Shown: piece by piece, positions 32,659 through 41,510 of the stretch | Numbering within the stretch: position 1 is the stretch's first letter | Layout of the letters: every line of letters starts with the position of its first letter | Source of the DNA: Deltaproteobacteria bacterium | GTDB taxonomy: Bacteria; Bdellovibrionota; FAC87; UBA2466 | Direction: 5' to 3' | NCBI GenBank assembly: GCA_016196825.1 | Contig: JACPWY010000023.1 | Location: 1-64,000, forward strand | Length of the DNA: 64,000 nucleotides | Position numbers and translations under genes: made by a program | Notes under the pieces: generated by a model | What the model was told of the DNA's origin: nothing | The model's database searches: none | Seen by the model: the letters and a program-made list of their open reading frames with translations, nothing else

Positions 32659-34321
32659 TCCGGAAGAGATCTACGTCGACAAGGCCTTTGTCGGTGAGCT
32701 TGAGCGTTGGGATCACGGGCAGAGACAAGAATGCGAGCTGGAGAAACGGTTCCGGCAATTCGCAGCCGATGGATCGTGAGGCCTGTCGCAATGTCTTGAG
32801 ACGATCTACGATTGCCGTCGGCTCGGCGGAGGTCATGAGCCCTCCGAGCGGCAACTCGAGCCGTGCCAGGATTTGACCATCCTTCACGACGGCAAATCCC
32901 CCTCCACACTCTATGAGACTCGCAAGCGCGGTCTTCATGTCTGTCACATTTGACCCCACTACTATCAGATTGTGACTGTCGTGCCCGACGCTGCTAGCGA
33001 TCGCTCCGTCCAATTTTTCGCCAAACCCCCGCACATACGCGTTGACGGGGCGGCCGCCGTGACCGTGGCGCTCCAGTACACTCAAATGGGCGACCCCCCG
33101 AGCGTCATGACGACCCACACTTCGCCCGGTGAGGATCTTTCCTGCGGTCACCTCGATGATATGGACGTTGCCTTGCGACCCCGCCAAATCGGCATCGGCT
33201 GGAGCTTTGGCCTTCATTGAATCCATTATTCTCACCGGAGCAGCACCAAAGTCGATTTCGCTCGCGAGACGGCCCAGCCGAAAAACATCTCGAATCGCCA
33301 CAGTTTTGGGATCATCCAAGATCACAATATCGGCGAGGCGGCCCGGAGCAATGGCACCGCGATCTCTCAAACCATAATGATTCGCAACGGACCAGGAGGC
33401 TGAGCGAAACGCGACCTCAGGGCACACGCCTCGATTGATCGCACGTCTAACCAGGTGATCGATGTGCCCCTCCGTTTCAATGTCGAGTGGATTGCGATCG
33501 TCGGTGCAGAAGCCGATTCCAATGCTGGTCGCCACATTGAGAAGCGGAACGAGCGCGTCGAGATCCTTCGCCACACTTCCCTCCCGGATCCACACCGACA
33601 TTCCCTTGGAGAGTTTTTCCCTCGCCTCTTCCAGTTCGCTGGACTCGTGGCAGGAGGAGATTCCGGCGGCAATATAGGCACTTAAAGGCCGCCCTTGCAG
33701 CCCTGGGCAGTGGCCGTCTATCGGTCTGTCGATGAAGCTCTCAATCTTTTCCATCACCTCGGGTGCCCCCGCGAGGACCCCGGGAAAGTTCATCATTTCA
33801 GCGAGCCCCAGGGCCTTTGGGTGCGCTTTGAGAGGGACGAGATCCGCCGCCAAGAGTGTCCCGCCACCATTGGTCTCCATGTGGGTCGCCGGGACACAAG
33901 AGCTGAGCATGACGCGCAAATCGAGATTTGCTTTCGCCGCGGCCACCAGGAAAAACTGGATTCCCTCGATGCCCAGAACATTCGCCAGTTCGTGGGGATC
34001 ACAGACAGCCGTAGTCGTCCCTTTTTTCACGACCGATTTGTCGAAATTGGAGGGGACCATCATCGAGCTCTCCAGGTGCACATGGGCATCGATGAATCCA
34101 GGTACAAGAAAGCGCTTCATGCCATCGATCTCTCGTTTGGCTTTGAGCCCCGGTTCGGTCGCAACGATGTGACCACCGTGGATGGCCACATCCCCGGTTC
34201 GAAACTGCAGTGTAAACACGTCGAGCCAGTGCGTGTTTCGGATGATGGTGTCACATGGGATCTTGCCCTGTGCGGCAAGAATTCTGGACTGAAGTGCGGT
34301 TGCCATTGGGTTATTATCGAC
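32639..34321 (-). CDS. ade: Adenine deaminase
   Basis: The product has about 560 residues. It belongs to the amidohydrolase superfamily as adenine deaminase (hydrolysis of adenine to hypoxanthine and ammonia). Signs are FLVPGFIDAHVHLESSMM (metal ligands H-x-H), KKGTTTAVCDPHELANVLG, DGHCPGLQGRPLSAYIAAGISSCHESS and FCTDDRNPLDIETEGHID. The late GGGFAVVKDGQILARLELPLGGLMTSA is typical of the family's C-terminal domain. The start lies at 34321 or at the ATG at 34303; neither has a good ribosome site. It ends with a 20-bp overlap of the convergent helicase gene. Confidence 0.9.
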   Translation of the reverse strand, partial: VDNNPMATALQSRILAAQGKIPCDTIIRNTHWLDVFTLQFRTGDVAIHGGHIVATEPGLKAKREIDGMKRFLVPGFIDAHVHLESSMMVPSNFDKSVVKKGTTTAVCDPHELANVLGIEGIQFFLVAAAKANLDLRVMLSSCVPATHMETNGGGTLLAADLVPLKAHPKALGLAEMMNFPGVLAGAPEVMEKIESFIDRPIDGHCPGLQGRPLSAYIAAGISSCHESSELEEAREKLSKGMSVWIREGSVAKDLDALVPLLNVATSIGIGFCTDDRNPLDIETEGHIDHLVRRAINRGVCPEVAFRSASWSVANHYGLRDRGAIAPGRLADIVILDDPKTVAIRDVFRLGRLASEIDFGAAPVRIMDSMKAKAPADADLAGSQGNVHIIEVTAGKILTGRSVGRHDARGVAHLSVLERHGHGGRPVNAYVRGFGEKLDGAIASSVGHDSHNLIVVGSNVTDMKTALASLIECGGGFAVVKDGQILARLELPLGGLMTSAEPTAIVDRLKTLRQASRSIGCELPEPFLQLAFLSLPVIPTLKLTDKGLVDVDLFRIISVAA

Positions 34322-34379
34322 CATGATGAATGCGTTCGTAAACTTAGCGGCATGGCTCGCTGTTGGCATGGGAGCGTCG

Positions 34380-34796
34380 ATGACCCATTGGAAGGGCAAA
34401 CCCGATTCGTACTGGCGTGAACACCTCACCCCTGAGGAGTATCGAGTGTGCCGCCAGGCGGGAACCGAAGCCCCCTTTAGCGGCGAGTACAACGACTTTA
34501 AGGGAATTGGCACCTACTATTGCCGCTGCTGCGAGCTAGAACTTTTCCGTTCCCAAGAGAAATTTGAATCGGGCTGCGGATGGCCCAGTTTTTCCGGTCT
34601 GCTCGATTCGAAAAATGTCGTCCTGATTCCCGACTCCTCACATGGGATGAATCGAACTGAGGTCCGCTGCTCGCTGTGCAACGCTCACCTGGGGCATGTT
34701 TTTGATGACGGGCCGAAGCCGACTCGAAAGCGGTACTGCATCAACTCGGTCTGTTTAAAATTTCGTCCTGATTCAACGCCCAATAAGCCGAAATAG
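34380..34796 (+). CDS. msrB: Peptide methionine-(R)-sulfoxide reductase MsrB
   Basis: The protein has 138 residues from the ATG at 34380, which is preceded by GGGAG. It reduces methionine-R-sulfoxide in oxidised proteins. The structural zinc cysteines are in YYCRCCELELF and CSLCNAHLGHVFDDG, the substrate loop is ESGCGWPSF, and the catalytic cysteine is in RYCINSVCLKF. A start at 34323 would add a hydrophobic leader (MNAFVNLAAWLAVGMGAS) and could make an exported form, but the ribosome site favours the short one. It is divergent from ade. Confidence 0.92.
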   Translation: MTHWKGKPDSYWREHLTPEEYRVCRQAGTEAPFSGEYNDFKGIGTYYCRCCELELFRSQEKFESGCGWPSFSGLLDSKNVVLIPDSSHGMNRTEVRCSLCNAHLGHVFDDGPKPTRKRYCINSVCLKFRPDSTPNKPK

Positions 34797-35360
34797 CGCC
34801 GCCAGCGAAACGGAGAGCTTGCTTTGAAAAGATTCCTCGTGGGGGATGAGAACGAAGTTCTTATGCCGATCCCAGACCCTTCGCACGCGACGATCGAGGG
34901 CCCGAGCCTCTTCCACGGTCTCAAATCGGTGAGGATTGTTTCCACCCCGGACCGCGATTCCGCCCACCGCCGCCGTCTCAAGAAAAATCACCGCATCGTA
35001 GCGCGAAAGCTCCGCGCGATAGGAAGTTCGCATGTCTTTGAGGAAACGGGTGGGGCCACCGGGCCAATAGGCTGCTCCATCGAGAGTCCCGCGATCGCAG
35101 ACGATGAATTTCGCCGAGGTCACCTGAGCGTGGGCGTCCTCCATATTCTTTTGGAGATAGTAGATGGCTCTCTGACAATTTCGCTGAGCTCCAGCGTGGT
35201 CGGCCCGAGGAAAACCGACACTAAAAACGACCGTCGCGGCCTCTTGAACGAGCACGCATTCCTTCCCCAGCTCCTTTTGGAAGAGCTCGGCCACCGTGGA
35301 CTTCCCTCCGCCGGGGCCTCCGGTCAGAACAATCCTCAAAGGGCGTTTTCGTCTGGGCAT
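34773..35360 (-). CDS. P-loop ATPase/kinase of the AAA_28 type
   Basis: The 195-residue product has Walker A VLTGGPGGGKSTVAELFQ near the N-terminus and a Walker B-like KFIVCDRGTLDGAAYW, followed by an R-rich C-terminal lid (RRVRRVWDRHKNF). This layout belongs to the AAA_28/NadR-like nucleotide kinase group. The substrate is unknown. The ATG at 35360 has AAGGA upstream. It ends with a 24-bp overlap of the convergent msrB gene. Confidence 0.7.
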   Translation of the reverse strand: MPRRKRPLRIVLTGGPGGGKSTVAELFQKELGKECVLVQEAATVVFSVGFPRADHAGAQRNCQRAIYYLQKNMEDAHAQVTSAKFIVCDRGTLDGAAYWPGGPTRFLKDMRTSYRAELSRYDAVIFLETAAVGGIAVRGGNNPHRFETVEEARALDRRVRRVWDRHKNFVLIPHEESFQSKLSVSLAALFRLIGR

Positions 35361-35586
35361 CGAGACATTCCTTTTAGAGAGCGCGCGCCACAGTGTCAAT
35401 TCCGGTGACATCACAAGCACTTCAACGGAGTGAGGTAACTCTTCGAAAGTTCAAGTCATTTCTCACACCCGATTCGGTTGGTGGACACGCCATGGGCATC
35501 AAATTGGGTGTCTACGAAACGACGATTGTGAAGAGATTCTCTTAACCAATTGAATTTACGGATGGCTGGCAACAGGCCCCATTTTT

Positions 35587-35602
35587 TGGTCCCCCCCTTG
35601 CA
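35587..35602 (+). promoter_or_regulatory. Sigma-54 promoter (TGGTCC-N5-TTGCA)
   Basis: The GG (35588-35589) and GC (35600-35601) dinucleotides are exactly 10 bases apart, and the downstream element is the consensus TTGCA. Transcription would start near 35613, leaving a 35-base leader with the AAGGAG at 35637-35642 before the ATG at 35648. This is the best-placed of the three sigma-54 sites seen in the window. Confidence 0.6.
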
Positions 35603-35647
35603 AATGCTAGTTCCGACAACGCCCCAACTTTTGAGCAAGGAGTTAGT

Positions 35648-35941
35648 ATGAAATCGATGAAGAAGTACCAAAAGCGGATGAACAAGATAGCCAAGAATTT
35701 CTCGAAAAAAGGCCGAAGATTCGCGCTGAATAATCAGTACGGGATCTTTTTTTCGGTCCTCACCTTCGTGACGATGATGGTGGGCGTTAATGAATACATG
35801 GTTCGCAATACGGACATGTTCCTGGCTGAATTCAATGCAAAACAGCCGAGCCCGATCGTATCGGAGAATGTCCAGCTGGCGAAAAAGACGAAACCTGAAC
35901 CCCGGCACCTCGCCAGCCAGCCTCACACAAAGCACCGCTAA
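35648..35941 (+). CDS. Small single-span membrane protein
   Basis: The 97-residue product has a very basic N-terminus (lysine/arginine-rich, about residues 1-25), one transmembrane helix (YGIFFSVLTFVTMMVGV, about 31-47) and a short outside tail ending in KKTKPEPRHLAS. No family is recognised. The ribosome site (AAGGAG, 5 bases before the ATG) and a sigma-54 promoter upstream indicate a truly expressed and regulated gene. It is followed by the 62-bp perfect palindrome at 35968-36029. Confidence 0.7.
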   Translation: MKSMKKYQKRMNKIAKNFSKKGRRFALNNQYGIFFSVLTFVTMMVGVNEYMVRNTDMFLAEFNAKQPSPIVSENVQLAKKTKPEPRHLASQPHTKHR

Positions 35942-35967
35942 ATTTGCTTGGGAGACAAGATAGCTAC

Positions 35968-36029
35968 GGACTTCCTCAGGTACCAAGTTACTTTTCGGCC
36001 GAAAAGTAACTTGGTACCTGAGGAAGTCC
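35968..36029. repeat. 62-bp perfect palindrome, possible terminator
   Basis: Each 31-base arm is exactly self-complementary around a central GGCC, with no loop. It contains CTCAGGTACCAAGTTAC and its mirror. It lies between a plus-strand gene ending at 35941 and a minus-strand gene ending at 36033. TTTT follows on the plus side, so it could end transcription of the gene at 35648. Perfect palindromes of this length are rare in stable DNA because they extrude cruciforms. Confidence 0.85.
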
Positions 36030-36032
36030 CTT

Positions 36033-36386
36033 TTAATGAAGGATTGTAATTGAGGCGGAGGCGATTTCGTTGAGATTGGTGACTAAGAGTCGGAAGGCCA
36101 TCTTGCCACCGGCGGTCGACGCTGGTTGGACCGAGAAATTGAAATCCTGCTTGTCTCCTGAGATCGTGGTGGAGTTACTCCCTGAACAGTCCCCGCTCGC
36201 AAATAGGGAAAGGGCCTTTTGATCGGTCTGAAGAGCGATCTCCCGCACCTTCCCACCTTCAGTAGGACCCGAAAAATGGGCACGAAATGAAACGCACTGG
36301 CCCGGCACGACGTTTTGCGTGCCAGGGTTGATGGTGACCTTTGCCCAACCCGTAGCCGAAACCAAAAACACAAGGAGCATGCGCAT
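36033..36386 (-). CDS. Small exported beta-rich protein
   Basis: The product has about 117 residues with a signal peptide (MRMLLVFLVSATGWA). The mature part is made of short beta-strand-like stretches (VTINPGTQNVVPGQCVSFRAHF and FRLLVTNLNEIASASITILH), resembling an Ig-like or lipocalin-like sandwich, with two cysteines likely paired. No family is recognised. AGGAG at 36398-36394 and TATAAT at 36411-36406 lie upstream. Confidence 0.65.
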   Translation of the reverse strand: MRMLLVFLVSATGWAKVTINPGTQNVVPGQCVSFRAHFSGPTEGGKVREIALQTDQKALSLFASGDCSGSNSTTISGDKQDFNFSVQPASTAGGKMAFRLLVTNLNEIASASITILH

Positions 36387-36405
36387 AGGTGTTCTCCTAT
36401 GCCTC

Positions 36406-36411
36406 ATTATA
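36406..36411 (-). promoter_or_regulatory. TATAAT -10 element for the gene at 36033-36386
   Basis: A perfect TATAAT on the minus strand lies 20 bases before the ATG, with AGGAG between. No good -35 hexamer is found at 16-18 bp, so the promoter is only half supported. Confidence 0.45.
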
Positions 36412-36492
36412 GACCATTGCACTGAGAGCACGTTGCAAAATCAACCCCGTGAGCGAGGGAGAGATAAAAATGTCTGGAACGCAGCGCGCGGA

Positions 36493-36954
36493 TCACTGGA
36501 AAAGCACAATAAAGCCCGCACGCCGGTTTCTGGCTCGCGTGTCATCGCCCGCCCCCGGAATTCGCCCGACGCCCACCGCTTCCACACGACTGTCGGCTAC
36601 GCCTAGGCCTTTAAGATAGGACTTCGCGGCGTCGGCGCGGCGTTGCCCCAGCGCGAGGTTGTACTCGTAGCTGCCCGTCTCATCGCAGTACCCCTCCACC
36701 TGGACAGTCGCCTGTGGGTGTTTCTTTATCCACTCTGCGTCCGCCCGGAGCGCTTTTTTCGCCTCGGACCGAAGGATCGCTTTGTCGTAGTCGAAATAGG
36801 CATTGGCCAGATCCACACTCTTGGGGCTCTCCACCACTCGTGGAATGGCTCTGAGAGGAGTGCTGGGCAAACTTAAGGCGGGGTCATCAGAAGCCCGCTC
36901 CTTCAAACTACAACCGGCAATGAGTGCCATGACCAATAGAAGAATACGTCTCAT
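36493..36954 (-). CDS. Pal/OmpA-family lipoprotein
   Basis: The product has about 153 residues. A lipoprotein signal (MRRILLLVMALIAGC) leads to an OmpA-like peptidoglycan-binding domain with VDLANAYFDYDKAILRSEAKKAL, VQVEGYCDETGSYEYNLALGQRRADAAKSYL and the later ARNRRAGFIVL, typical of Pal. It would link the outer membrane to peptidoglycan. No tolA or tolB is nearby, so it may be an accessory Pal-like protein. The ATG at 36954 begins the signal peptide. Confidence 0.85.
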   Translation of the reverse strand: MRRILLLVMALIAGCSLKERASDDPALSLPSTPLRAIPRVVESPKSVDLANAYFDYDKAILRSEAKKALRADAEWIKKHPQATVQVEGYCDETGSYEYNLALGQRRADAAKSYLKGLGVADSRVEAVGVGRIPGAGDDTRARNRRAGFIVLFQ

Positions 36955-37060
36955 AACCCGCCCCTTTCGGAGGTCTTCACACTTCAAGGAGCGTGCCAGA
37001 TATCGGAGCGAACTTTCAGGGGGTAACAGGTCAGAAAAAACGGGAGAGGGCTGTAATTTG

Positions 37061-37873
37061 TCACGCGAGTGTCGGCAATTGTTGTCGCCAGTGGGAGGAG
37101 CTTTGGGCGAGCTGCCTTACGTAACCAACAATGTCCTCACGAACTTCACGCGGCAACCGATTGGCGTCTACAATGTGCTCATCGGGAACGAAACGAAAGG
37201 TAAGATTGATCCGCCTGATTCTCACCCCGTGCAGGACGACGGGGAATTGGAAGCCACCATTTCTCTTCACCCTCTGAACTCGATGAAAGACCTCAGATTT
37301 CCAAAAAGTTCCCCCAAACGCCTGGAACTCGCCGTTCTTGAGCCAGTGCTCCCGGACAACCGCGTCCCTTGACCCCTTCGATCGGCTCTTCACGAACTGA
37401 AAAAGCGCGCTCTCACCGAATGACAGCGAGGCAACGGGCCCCGGCTCATAGTCGCGGTGTTCTCCCACCGAGGCGACATCCACCCAGCGGCCGTCCTCTT
37501 CCACTTTTCCATAGTAATTAATGAGACAAGTGTTGAGGTGCCAGCCCGGGGGTGTGCCCATCGACGCCCGAATCTTCGCCTCCATCTTCCCGACTAAGCT
37601 GGACAGAAACTCAGGGTATGGTTCAGCCCGCACACACCGGTTCAACACGCCCTTCGGCGGATGGTAGTAATCTAGACAGGCGAACTGCCAGTTGCCGAGC
37701 CAGTACACCGGACGCTTCAGCCGGCGCTGCCATTCGCCATCCGGTGGTGGGTTGTGGTTCGAGTATCTCTCTTCCCAAATGGGCACCAGACTGGTGAGCC
37801 ACTTCACCATAACAGCCTCGAGCGGGGGGCCCACAAAGCCTGGAATCACAAATAGTTCTTGGTTTTTCTTCAT
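37061..37873 (-). CDS. AlkB-like 2-oxoglutarate/Fe(II) oxygenase
   Basis: The 270-residue product has the AlkB core: WHLNTCLINYYGK, the iron-binding H-x-D in GEHRDYEPG, SLSFGESALFQF, a late histidine (FHRVQRV) and the 2-oxoglutarate arginines in RRINLTFRFV. AlkB relatives reverse alkylation damage on nucleic acids by oxidative demethylation, though some act on proteins. It is somewhat longer than E. coli AlkB (216 residues). It is divergent from the symporter at 37882, with the start codons 8 bp apart. Confidence 0.8.
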   Translation of the reverse strand: MKKNQELFVIPGFVGPPLEAVMVKWLTSLVPIWEERYSNHNPPPDGEWQRRLKRPVYWLGNWQFACLDYYHPPKGVLNRCVRAEPYPEFLSSLVGKMEAKIRASMGTPPGWHLNTCLINYYGKVEEDGRWVDVASVGEHRDYEPGPVASLSFGESALFQFVKSRSKGSRDAVVREHWLKNGEFQAFGGTFWKSEVFHRVQRVKRNGGFQFPVVLHGVRIRRINLTFRFVPDEHIVDANRLPREVREDIVGYVRQLAQSSSHWRQQLPTLA

Positions 37874-37881
37874 GGAATGTC

Positions 37882-39057
37882 ATGCTCTATACACTGAAAA
37901 AGACCGGGATCGGCATGAAAAACTTCCATCTAGCGGGGCTGACCTTCCTCGCCATGATTCTCGGGGCCGCATTCGGCCTGGCCGGGTTCGAGATGAGTTT
38001 GGTCTCCCAGATCGCGAAGATTCTCATCACCCTTTTCCGATGGGCCGCGACACCGCTCGTGTTTTTTGCCATTTTGGACGCCGTTCTTAAGTTTGAGATC
38101 CGGATGAAGGGAATTCAATACCTCGTGCTGGTGACGGGCCTCAACCTTGTTGCCGCGATCACCATCGCCCTCGCCGTCTCCAACGTCTTTCACGCTGGGC
38201 GCTACCTTCCCCTCACATCACCGAGTGTAACCGCCGAAACCCGGCCAAGCTTCTCAAGTCCCCAATCCACCAAACTCGATCAGGTGATGCCAATCGCCAT
38301 TTTTTCCGCTCTGGCGTTGGGCCTTCTCGGCCGAAGATTTCGCTTTAAGCTGAATCCCGTGAGTGAAAAGGGTTACTCCTTGTGCATCAAGCTTATCGAT
38401 AAGCTGGTGCTCCTTGTTCCGATTGCGGTTTTCGGAGCCGTGGGAAAGGCTATGGGCACACACGGCCTCACCGTTCTCTCCGGACTGGGTAGCTACTTCA
38501 TCGTCACGGTCGGTGGTATGGGGTTGCACGTCTTATTCATCTACCATTCGTGGATCGTTTTTTATGCACGCATGCCGCTGCGACAGTTTTGGTCGGTGGC
38601 CCGATCGCCCGCTCTGTACGCCTTTGGAATCAACAGCAGTCTCGCCACACTTCCCGAAACTCTGAAGGCGCTCGATCGCCTCGGAGTCAGTCGAGGAGCC
38701 TCGACATTAGCCGCTTGCATAGGGACCAATTTCAACAACGACGGAATCTTGCTCTACGAGGTGGTGGCCGCCCTCTTCATGGCCCAGGCTTACGGCTTTC
38801 ACTGGTCGCTCACATATCAAATCACCGTTGCGGCGGTATGCATCATCGCGATGGTCGGTGTCGGCGGGGTTCCCGAGGCGGGCATAATCTCACTGTCGCT
38901 CGTTCTCACAACGGTTGGGCTTCCGTTCGAAGGCGTTCCACTGCTGTTGGGGGTCGATTGGTTCGTGGCCCGGCTAAGATCGGTCACCAATGTGCTCGGT
39001 GATATGACCGGCTCGATCGCGATTGATCGTTTCCTGAAGCAGGATTTACGCCTATAA
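37882..39057 (+). CDS. Dicarboxylate/amino acid:cation symporter (DAACS family)
   Basis: The 391-residue protein has about eight transmembrane helices and two re-entrant loops. Family marks include INSSLATLPETL, the serine-rich re-entrant loop between helices, and GTNFNNDGILLYEVVAALFMAQ, equivalent to the conserved NMDGT region of GltP/DctA-type transporters. It likely imports glutamate, aspartate or C4-dicarboxylates with sodium or protons. The true start may be the ATG at 37915. It is followed 8 bases later by the TIGR03546 gene. Confidence 0.85.
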   Translation: MLYTLKKTGIGMKNFHLAGLTFLAMILGAAFGLAGFEMSLVSQIAKILITLFRWAATPLVFFAILDAVLKFEIRMKGIQYLVLVTGLNLVAAITIALAVSNVFHAGRYLPLTSPSVTAETRPSFSSPQSTKLDQVMPIAIFSALALGLLGRRFRFKLNPVSEKGYSLCIKLIDKLVLLVPIAVFGAVGKAMGTHGLTVLSGLGSYFIVTVGGMGLHVLFIYHSWIVFYARMPLRQFWSVARSPALYAFGINSSLATLPETLKALDRLGVSRGASTLAACIGTNFNNDGILLYEVVAALFMAQAYGFHWSLTYQITVAAVCIIAMVGVGGVPEAGIISLSLVLTTVGLPFEGVPLLLGVDWFVARLRSVTNVLGDMTGSIAIDRFLKQDLRL

Positions 39058-39064
39058 TTTTCCA

Positions 39065-39589
39065 GTGATCCTGCTCAACCAAGTCTTTAGGTTTTTTAAG
39101 CTCGTCCACTCCGAGTCATCGGCTCGTCAACTGAGCCTAGGCTTTCTCTTTGGCTTTTACATGGGGCTAACGCCTCCCTTTACGTTGCTCCAGTTTGTCT
39201 ACGTCATTCTTCTTTTGATCGTTCGAGTCAATTTTGGGGCAGTATTCTTATCATTTGCTCTCTTCAAGGCAGCTTCATTCGGAGTGGATCCCATTTTCAA
39301 CACGATAGGCACTCGAGTCTTGCGGGCCGAGGCCCTGGAAGGGCTCTGGACCTTTCTCTACAATTCGCCAGTCGTGCCCTACACCTTCTTTTACAACAGC
39401 ATCATCATGGGCGCCGTCACGGTCAGCGTGGCTCTCACCGTACCGCTCTATTTTCTTTCGGCCTTTTTGATCGACACGTACCGCGCGACCGTGGTTCGTC
39501 GCTTTAAGGGAACCTGGCTTTTCCGAGCCTGGTTGTCTTCCAAACTCTATCCACTCTATGTCAAATACACCCAGTTCAAAGACAGCTAA
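39065..39589 (+). CDS. TIGR03546 / DUF2062-type membrane protein
   Basis: The 174-residue protein starts with GTG. It has three or four transmembrane helices and the DUF2062-like pattern LSLGFLFGFYMGLTPPFTLLQFVYV. The family is defined by its partnership with TIGR03545 proteins, and that partner indeed overlaps its end by 32 bases. The function of the pair is unknown; they are thought of as envelope proteins. Confidence 0.8.
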   Translation: MILLNQVFRFFKLVHSESSARQLSLGFLFGFYMGLTPPFTLLQFVYVILLLIVRVNFGAVFLSFALFKAASFGVDPIFNTIGTRVLRAEALEGLWTFLYNSPVVPYTFFYNSIIMGAVTVSVALTVPLYFLSAFLIDTYRATVVRRFKGTWLFRAWLSSKLYPLYVKYTQFKDS

Positions 39590-41510
39590 GGGGGCGGGCC
39601 TCATTCGGTGGGGCGGTCTCATTCCCGTTGGCGTTCTCTTTGTGGGCCCATTTGTCTACCTCACTTTTTTTTTCGACTCCCAGCTGATGGACTGGCTCTC
39701 GCGGGCGGGAGCAGCGATGAACGGCGCCAAGGTGGATATCGGCGAACTGAAGACGAGCTTTCTCAACTGCACCTTCGAAGCGAAGCGAATCGAGATCGCC
39801 AATCCCCTTGAACCGATGAGGAACCGGGCCTCGATCGACAGAATCTATTACTCGTTTCTTTTTGGCCCCGTGCTAGAGAAAAAATTCGTCATCAAGGAGG
39901 CTTCCATCACTGGAATTCAGTGGGGTACCGAGCGAAAGGAATCGGGATCGATTCCCAATCCGCCCCCCAAGCCCAAAGGGCCCGGCCTGATGGATGGCCT
40001 TATCGACAATCTCGAGAAGACAGCTCGAAAACAGGCCGAAGGGACCTCCATTTCCCAGTTCACCGGTATTTTCTCGGGAAATCTGGATGCAAATATCGAA
40101 AGACTCGGGACCAACTCGAATTCTTTCAAGAGGTACAGCGAACTCAGTAACGAGCTCTCCGAGGCAGCCAATGAGTGGAAACGCTTCAACGAGGGCCTTC
40201 CCTCGCAGTCCACGTTCGGCGACCTCAAAACAAAGGCCGAGGCTTTGGCGAACCAAAAGCCAGGCCGCCCTGAGGAGATCGCCACCGCCATTCAAACAGC
40301 CGTAACCCTCAAGAATTCGATTGAATCCAATATCAGCTCGTTGAATCAGAGCAAGGAGACCCTCACGGGCAACGTCCAGAAGATCAACCAGCAGATCAGT
40401 TCCTTTGACGATGCCATCAATGCCGACATTGCTTCGGTGCGCCAATCGCTCCACATACCGTCAGTGGAGCTGAAGGATATTACGCCGTCCATTCTGGGGC
40501 CGCACCTCATGCATTGGGTGACCGAGGCTATCTATTGGGCCGATCTTTCCCGCAAGTACCTGCCAAAGAGGGCAAAAGATCAGTCGATGAGAGTTGAGGT
40601 CAAGAGAGCGCGAGGCACTGACATCCACTTCGCCAAGGTCCGCACCTATCCGACCTTTCTCGTGGAAAAAGCTTCGATTCAATCTAACGTCGGGGCCAAC
40701 AGTCGCGCCGGCAATATTGAGGGCTCTATATTGGGACTCAACACCAATCCACCCGCCTACGGAAAACCAACAAGCTTTTCTCTCAAAGGGGAGTTTCCGG
40801 CGGCCCGAATTTATGGTGCGAACATCTCGATTGTTTTGGATCATGTGAGCGAGGACGCCTATGAACGGGCGCACATCAAGATGGACGCATTCCCCATTGA
40901 GAATGCCATACTCTCGACCGATCCGAGTCTTTCGCTGGGAATTGAGAACGCCAGTGGAAAAGCCTCAATCGATTTGTTACTGGCCGACAATAAGATAGAG
41001 GGCGAGTTCACATCCATGATCGCTGGGGTCCGCTACAAAACCTCATCCACGCGCCCGGAGCTCGATGCCATTCTCAAATCGGTGACCGGTCGTCTAGCAG
41101 CATTCGAGATGAAGGCCTCGGTCAAAGGAACGTTCGATGACCTGAAGTTTAAGATCACAAGTGATCTCGGAGAAAAGTTGGCTACAGCCATTTCCAGCGA
41201 GTTTCAAAAGCAGATCACTATCCTCAACGAACGCGTTAAGAAGGTAGTGGAGAGCGAAATTGCGGTTAAGAAGGCAGACCTTCTGAAGCAGTTTGAAAAG
41301 GAGAGGGCTTTAGCCCTCGCTCCCATCGACGATAGAATTCAGGTGGCCCGAGAGGCCCTGAAGATAGCAAGTACCGCGGAATCTCGATTCGAGGCGGAGA
41401 AGAATCGGCTGGCCAAGCAGACTACCGACCAGGCTAAGGCCAAGGCAGCCGAAAAGGTTCAGGAGGCCGGCAAGGCCCTGAAAAACTCGATCAAGATCCC
41501 GGGGTTCTGA
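39558..41510 (+). CDS. TIGR03545 envelope protein
   Basis: The 650-residue protein has an N-terminal transmembrane helix (about residues 15-37), then an AsmA-like beta-rich region, a helical middle (about 120-310) with repeated polar heptads, a second beta-rich part and a C-terminal coiled coil rich in lysine, glutamate and alanine. It is the standard neighbour of TIGR03546, which it overlaps. The layout resembles large periplasm-spanning AsmA-type proteins, suggesting a role in envelope lipid or protein movement. This last point is inference. It overlaps the convergent SGNH gene by 20 bp. Confidence 0.8.
   Translation: MSNTPSSKTAKGAGLIRWGGLIPVGVLFVGPFVYLTFFFDSQLMDWLSRAGAAMNGAKVDIGELKTSFLNCTFEAKRIEIANPLEPMRNRASIDRIYYSFLFGPVLEKKFVIKEASITGIQWGTERKESGSIPNPPPKPKGPGLMDGLIDNLEKTARKQAEGTSISQFTGIFSGNLDANIERLGTNSNSFKRYSELSNELSEAANEWKRFNEGLPSQSTFGDLKTKAEALANQKPGRPEEIATAIQTAVTLKNSIESNISSLNQSKETLTGNVQKINQQISSFDDAINADIASVRQSLHIPSVELKDITPSILGPHLMHWVTEAIYWADLSRKYLPKRAKDQSMRVEVKRARGTDIHFAKVRTYPTFLVEKASIQSNVGANSRAGNIEGSILGLNTNPPAYGKPTSFSLKGEFPAARIYGANISIVLDHVSEDAYERAHIKMDAFPIENAILSTDPSLSLGIENASGKASIDLLLADNKIEGEFTSMIAGVRYKTSSTRPELDAILKSVTGRLAAFEMKASVKGTFDDLKFKITSDLGEKLATAISSEFQKQITILNERVKKVVESEIAVKKADLLKQFEKERALALAPIDDRIQVAREALKIASTAESRFEAEKNRLAKQTTDQAKAKAAEKVQEAGKALKNSIKIPGF

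Noticed and set aside
35456-35986. Minus-strand frame of 176 codons
   Set aside because: It is antisense to the gene at 35648-35941, which has a sigma-54 promoter and a strong ribosome site, and it runs into the perfect palindrome.
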